From: an uncultured Bacilli bacterium
GTDB taxonomy: Bacteria; Bacillota_I; Bacilli_A; RF39; UBA660
Length of the DNA: 17,763 bases
Reading direction: 5' to 3'
Assembly: GCA_934102055.1 (NCBI GenBank)
Contig: CAKOSE010000021.1
Span: 1 to 17,763 of the forward strand
Part shown: piece after piece, positions 14,707 to 17,763 of the stretch
Layout: each line of letters starts with the position of its first letter
Position numbering within the stretch: the stretch's first letter is position 1
Position numbers and translations under genes: made by a program
Notes under the pieces: generated by a model
The model's input: the letters and a program-made list of their open reading frames with translations, nothing else
Databases searched by the model: none
Told to the model about the DNA's origin: nothing

Positions 14707-15033
14707 ATGGAGAATATAATATCTGATCTTTTATTAAAAATTGTTTTAATAAGTATAGTTTTTTCTGCATTTGAAATGGCTTTGGTTCAAAAACTAAAAA
14801 AAGTTTTTCCTTTCAAAAAGAAATGGTCTGTTCTTATACTTAATTTCGTCTCATCATTCCTATTTGGAACAATCTTTTCAATGTGGTTCTTTTCACTAAG
14901 TATTTATAATTCCTTATGGGTTTCATTCTTTACCTTCTTAGGGGCACCTTCTATATATGAAACCTTAAGAAAACAAAACATTACCTCTTATACCCCAGAG
15001 TCATTAACAGAAATCAGAAAGAAAACTAAGTAG
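14707..15033 (+). CDS. Holin-like small membrane protein
   Basis: A 108-aa protein with probably three membrane helices (about 5-25, 41-63 and 66-80). A basic loop KLKKVFPFKKKW follows the first, and a hydrophilic C-terminal end has IYETLRKQNITSYTPESL. The order of helices, the LWVSFFTFLGAPSIYE segment and the tail resemble holin-like proteins of Bacillota phages; this is my recall of the family and not a search. The ribosome binding site AAGGAGGG overlaps the end of the preceding gene. The stop codon lies within a hairpin and overlaps the 3' end of the convergent germination permease gene by 8 nt. It could be a phage remnant, a host holin-like protein, or part of the secretion locus. No other phage gene is present to favour an intact prophage. 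Confidence 0.5.
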   Translation: MENIISDLLLKIVLISIVFSAFEMALVQKLKKVFPFKKKWSVLILNFVSSFLFGTIFSMWFFSLSIYNSLWVSFFTFLGAPSIYETLRKQNITSYTPESLTEIRKKTK

Positions 15034-15040
15034 TTTTTTT
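15022..15040. terminator. Hairpin shared by two convergent genes
   Basis: AAAACT at 15022-15027 and AGTTTT at 15032-15037 form a 6-bp stem around AAGT. On the plus strand a run of seven T follows, making a short terminator for the holin-like gene. On the minus strand only four T follow, so it is weaker for the germination operon. Both TAG stop codons (15031-15033 plus, 15028-15026 minus) lie inside it. Confidence 0.55.
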
Positions 15041-16102
15041 AATAAACAAACATCTAATAAAATAAATAAATAATATTATATAAAATATGCTTAAAATATA
15101 TGGAGTATATTTTATATATAAAGAAAGCTCATAAGTCTTAAATAGATAAATACTCATTATAGGAATAAATATAGATATTATATACGTAAGTATATTCTTT
15201 TTTGTTTTATTCCTTATTTTAAACATAGTACCAATATTATCTTTAATTGCATATATAAAATACGCAATTTGTGAAAAAAACGCAGTAATTAAAAATATAG
15301 CAGCAAAATTCTCTATCCTTTCTATAAACCCAAAGATCTGCACTTTTTTAAATAAACCATATACAGGGTAGGTAAGTAAACTTCCAAGTTCTATTCCATA
15401 TACTGCAATTATTAAAAATAATATAAAACCAATAAGTAAAGATGCAATTATATATCCAACAAGTATTTTCCTAGGAAAGTTCTTTTTATCTTTTGTAATA
15501 TATTTTAATCCAAGTATGTAAAAAAGAGGAGATAAAGTAGTTAAAAATATAAAAGAACTATTCATTATACCTTTTATATTTACATCTACAACAGGTTTTA
15601 AATTACTAATATCAGCATAAGGAATAATCGTAAAAAGAAGTATCAATATAACAGATACCGATAATATAAACAAAAGAAATACAGACCTTAAAAAAGTTTC
15701 AATCCCTTTATTAATACAAAAAGCAGCTATAATTGCAATAAAGATTGCAATTAAATAATACGAACTTCTCGTTAAAAACTGACTTATTATAAAATCCATA
15801 ACAAACCATGTACTTATTGTCATAGTAAATATCGCAAGAAGAAGTAAAACTAGATTAAGTACATATCCAAATCCTTTAAAGTTCTTTATTGTAAAATCAA
15901 AGAAACTAGTATCTATCTTTTTACTAATAAACATAATCATAAAAATAGGAATAAGTCCTATTACAAAAGCTATTAAAAGTGATATTAAAGAAGCGTTCCT
16001 AGAACTATTTAGTATTAAAGAATTCGCAAATCCTGGAAACATAGCAAATATTACCCCAACACAAATTGCCATTACTTCACCACTACTAACTTTACCATTC
16101 AT
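15026..16102 (-). CDS. gerAB: GerAB-type spore germination permease
   Basis: A 358-aa integral membrane protein of the GerAB family, related to amino acid/polyamine transporters, and the nutrient-sensing permease part of a GerA-type germinant receptor in the spore inner membrane. It starts MNGKVSSGEVMAICVG, and about ten hydrophobic helices follow. FGFIERIENFAAIF near residue 260 matches the conserved R-x-E segment between helices 7 and 8. The length is normal for the family. The ribosome binding site AAAGGAGC (16111-16118 on the complementary strand) lies inside the end of the gerAC-type gene, 8 nt from the start. The gene is the last of the operon, giving order A-C-B instead of the A-B-C of Bacillus subtilis gerA. 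Ligand specificity cannot be read from the sequence. Confidence 0.88.
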   Translation of the reverse strand: MNGKVSSGEVMAICVGVIFAMFPGFANSLILNSSRNASLISLLIAFVIGLIPIFMIMFISKKIDTSFFDFTIKNFKGFGYVLNLVLLLLAIFTMTISTWFVMDFIISQFLTRSSYYLIAIFIAIIAAFCINKGIETFLRSVFLLFILSVSVILILLFTIIPYADISNLKPVVDVNIKGIMNSSFIFLTTLSPLFYILGLKYITKDKKNFPRKILVGYIIASLLIGFILFLIIAVYGIELGSLLTYPVYGLFKKVQIFGFIERIENFAAIFLITAFFSQIAYFIYAIKDNIGTMFKIRNKTKKNILTYIISIFIPIMSIYLFKTYELSLYIKYTPYILSIFYIILFIYFIRCLFIKKTT

Positions 16103-16106
16103 AGTA

Positions 16107-17219
16107 TCATGCTCCTTTATTTATATTTCCAAATCTATACATTTTATTATTAATATTTATATTAAAACTTGCAACCTCATATAAATTACTATTCTTATAC
16201 TTGTTATAATCCTTATAATAATCTTTATAAAGCATATTCTTTAAACCAAGTATATCTACATTATAATCTCTAGAATAATCTAGTAAGTCCCTTACATATC
16301 TCTTTATCTCATTATTTAATACACTCTTAATAGAACCCTGCACTTTAGGATCAGTTAAATCTAACTTTTTACTAATCTCAATCATTTTAGATTCAATATT
16401 AACATTTATATCCACATAAACTTTATTATCCTTTATATCAAGATTAATCTTTGATTTTGGATTATATATAACAGATGCAAAAGTAACATCTTTATATTTT
16501 CCATTAATAACAATGTCATTATAATTATTATTTATCGTATTATATGCAATTGACTCATTACTATCAAGCGGACCAAGTAATTTCTTATTTTTAAAAACTG
16601 CAAGATTATCAATAATAACAGAAGTTGCTTTCATTCCTTTTTCATTAGTACATTTAACAAGTGGCACTAAAGGATCAATTCCCTTCTTTAAATAAGTACT
16701 TAAAAACTTTTCCAAACTCAAATCATAAATTATACCATTTCTTTTCTTTGAATCTAATAAAACAGTTTTTAAACTTTCAACAGGAAACCTATCCTCAACC
16801 TCATTATCAGGATTCATAACTTCTTTAGCAGTTTCCTCTTCACTAAACAAAACATAAGCTGAAGATCTTACCTCTGGAGATCTCATTACAAAATCAAAAA
16901 CATCATTTATCTTTTTAGAAGTATCTTTACTAAGTATTAAAAACTCTAAATGACCAAGATAAACATTTTTAGGATACCTAACAGAAAAATTTCTAATGGC
17001 CTTAGCAATAGTTTCTCCCTTCGCTTCATATATCAACGTATTTGCATCAGTTGCACCATCATTACTATTTTTTATATCCATAACCTGTGCAGTTAAATAA
17101 AACGAATTATCTTTATAATCTATTCCTAAAGCAGATACCACTGCTAAATCATTCAATTCCGCATAACTACATCCACTAATCATAAAAACACTAATTATTA
17201 AAAATATAAATCTTTTCAT
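16107..17219 (-). CDS. gerAC: GerAC-type spore germination lipoprotein
   Basis: A 370-aa lipoprotein of the Ger(x)C family, the outer-facing lipid-anchored subunit of the germinant receptor. The signal peptide is MKRFIFLIISVFMISGC, with the lipidated cysteine at C17. Family-typical AELNDLAVVSALGIDY follows directly. The middle (about 200-250) and the C-terminal domain with IEISKKLDLTDPK and the final helical and strand segments follow the usual three-domain plan. Length and order are normal. The start ATG shares four bases with the stop of the gerAA-type gene (ATGA, 17219-17216), and AAGGAGC lies 5 nt before it, so translation is probably coupled. Four bases separate its stop codon from the gerAB-type start. 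Confidence 0.9.
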   Translation of the reverse strand: MKRFIFLIISVFMISGCSYAELNDLAVVSALGIDYKDNSFYLTAQVMDIKNSNDGATDANTLIYEAKGETIAKAIRNFSVRYPKNVYLGHLEFLILSKDTSKKINDVFDFVMRSPEVRSSAYVLFSEEETAKEVMNPDNEVEDRFPVESLKTVLLDSKKRNGIIYDLSLEKFLSTYLKKGIDPLVPLVKCTNEKGMKATSVIIDNLAVFKNKKLLGPLDSNESIAYNTINNNYNDIVINGKYKDVTFASVIYNPKSKINLDIKDNKVYVDINVNIESKMIEISKKLDLTDPKVQGSIKSVLNNEIKRYVRDLLDYSRDYNVDILGLKNMLYKDYYKDYNKYKNSNLYEVASFNININNKMYRFGNINKGA

Positions 17220-17763
17220 AACTTGCTCCTTGTATAATTTTTATTTGTTAGAATAGGCATTCTTTTATTATTATTTTTTATCTTTTCCTTAAACAAAAAA
17301 TGTTTCAAAAACTTTTTATTTAACGGTATAAGTGGATATAAATATGGTTTACCAAACGAATCCTTCGAAGACAAAGATGTAATAAGCAAAATTCCTGCTA
17401 AGAAGATTCCTATCATTCCTGTAGTAGTAGCAAATAACATAAAGATAATTCTCCATATTCTAATAGCATTTACCATTCCTACATTAGAAAACATCAAAGA
17501 AGAAATAGCAGAAAGTGATATAACTATTACCATAATCGGAGAAACAATTCCTGCAGATACTGCAGCATCTCCTAAAACAATAGCACCCAGTATAGAAATA
17601 GCAGTACCAGATAAATGAGGCATTCTAATATCACTTTCACGTAATATTTCAAAAACCATAGTAAGACCAAGAGCCTCAACAATCGCCGGAAAAGGAACAC
17701 CATCCCTTTGAGCAGCAAAATTAGTAAGCAAAGTAACAGGAATAGTCTCATGATTAAATGTAG
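17216..17763 (-). CDS. gerAA: GerAA-type germinant receptor subunit, C-terminal part (runs off window)
   Basis: The gene enters from the right edge, so only its 3' part (about 182 codons) is seen. The frame is open to the last base. The residues before the TTG at 17731, reading TFNHETIPVTL, match the family segment F-H-x-E-x-I-P-x-x-L, so that TTG is internal and not a start. The conserved GVPFPAIVEAL, EILRESDIRMP and GAIVLGDAAVSAGIVSP follow, then hydrophobic helices of the membrane domain and a basic cytoplasmic tail ending TRSKL. GerAA subunits form the oligomeric ion channel of the germinant receptor with GerAB and GerAC. It is the first gene of the three, and the promoter lies outside the window. 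Confidence 0.9.
   Translation of the reverse strand, partial: TFNHETIPVTLLTNFAAQRDGVPFPAIVEALGLTMVFEILRESDIRMPHLSGTAISILGAIVLGDAAVSAGIVSPIMVIVISLSAISSLMFSNVGMVNAIRIWRIIFMLFATTTGMIGIFLAGILLITSLSSKDSFGKPYLYPLIPLNKKFLKHFLFKEKIKNNNKRMPILTNKNYTRSKL

Noticed and set aside
17216..17731. Short complete gene starting at TTG 17731
   Set aside because: The frame stays open to the window edge and the residues before it match the GerA family, so this is the 3' part of a longer gene.
1..17763. Alternative genetic code with TGA as Trp
   Set aside because: Trp is encoded by TGG throughout, and TGA works as a stop in the VirB4 N-terminal gene and in the gerAA- and gerAC-type genes at overlaps that make sense.

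Overview
The window is very AT-rich, and its start sites carry AGGAGG- or AGGTGAT-type ribosome binding sites. The promoters are close to the housekeeping sigma consensus, Trp is written TGG, and TGA is used as a stop. The membrane genes look Gram-positive: a GH25 lysozyme, a GerA spore germinant receptor operon and PrgI/VirB4/VirD4-type secretion proteins. This fits a low-GC Bacillota, probably a gut Bacilli or Clostridia-like lineage using the standard bacterial code. A species cannot be named from the sequence. No rRNA, tRNA, CRISPR array, insertion sequence, integrase or attachment site was recognised.

Layout on the plus strand. (1) 1-1945: a single gene with a consensus promoter and its own terminator. 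It encodes a membrane-anchored protein with two GH25-like domains around a LysM-like segment; the first GH25-like domain has lost its catalytic acids. (2) 2024-5170: parC (topoisomerase IV subunit A, without parE beside it), followed 9 nt later by an unrecognised 179-aa gene. (3) 5198-14330: a type IV secretion system (T4SS) of the Gram-positive kind. It has three paralogous VirB2/TrbC-like two-helix pilin candidates, a 943-aa VirB6/TrbL-like protein, a PrgI/VirB3-like protein, a VirB4 ATPase split into two overlapping genes, and a VirD4 coupling ATPase, and it ends at a short terminator. Each pilin-like gene has its own promoter. (4) 14327-15037: two small membrane proteins that resemble phage lysis-module proteins, with their own promoter.

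On the minus strand, 17763 down to 15026 holds a gerA-type operon in the order A-C-B. Its first gene runs off the right edge. It converges on the holin-like gene with an 8-nt overlap, and both stop codons lie inside one hairpin.

How the parts work together: the pilin-like proteins, VirB6-like, PrgI-like, VirB4 and VirD4 should form one envelope-spanning export machine, with VirB4 as assembly motor and VirD4 as substrate receptor. No relaxase, oriT, VirB8-like protein or recombinase is visible, and the system lies between parC and a germination operon. A chromosomal T4SS whose substrate is not necessarily conjugative DNA is therefore the most interesting reading. The bifunctional-looking GH25 protein upstream and the holin-like pair downstream could provide wall or membrane remodelling for it, but that link is inference only.
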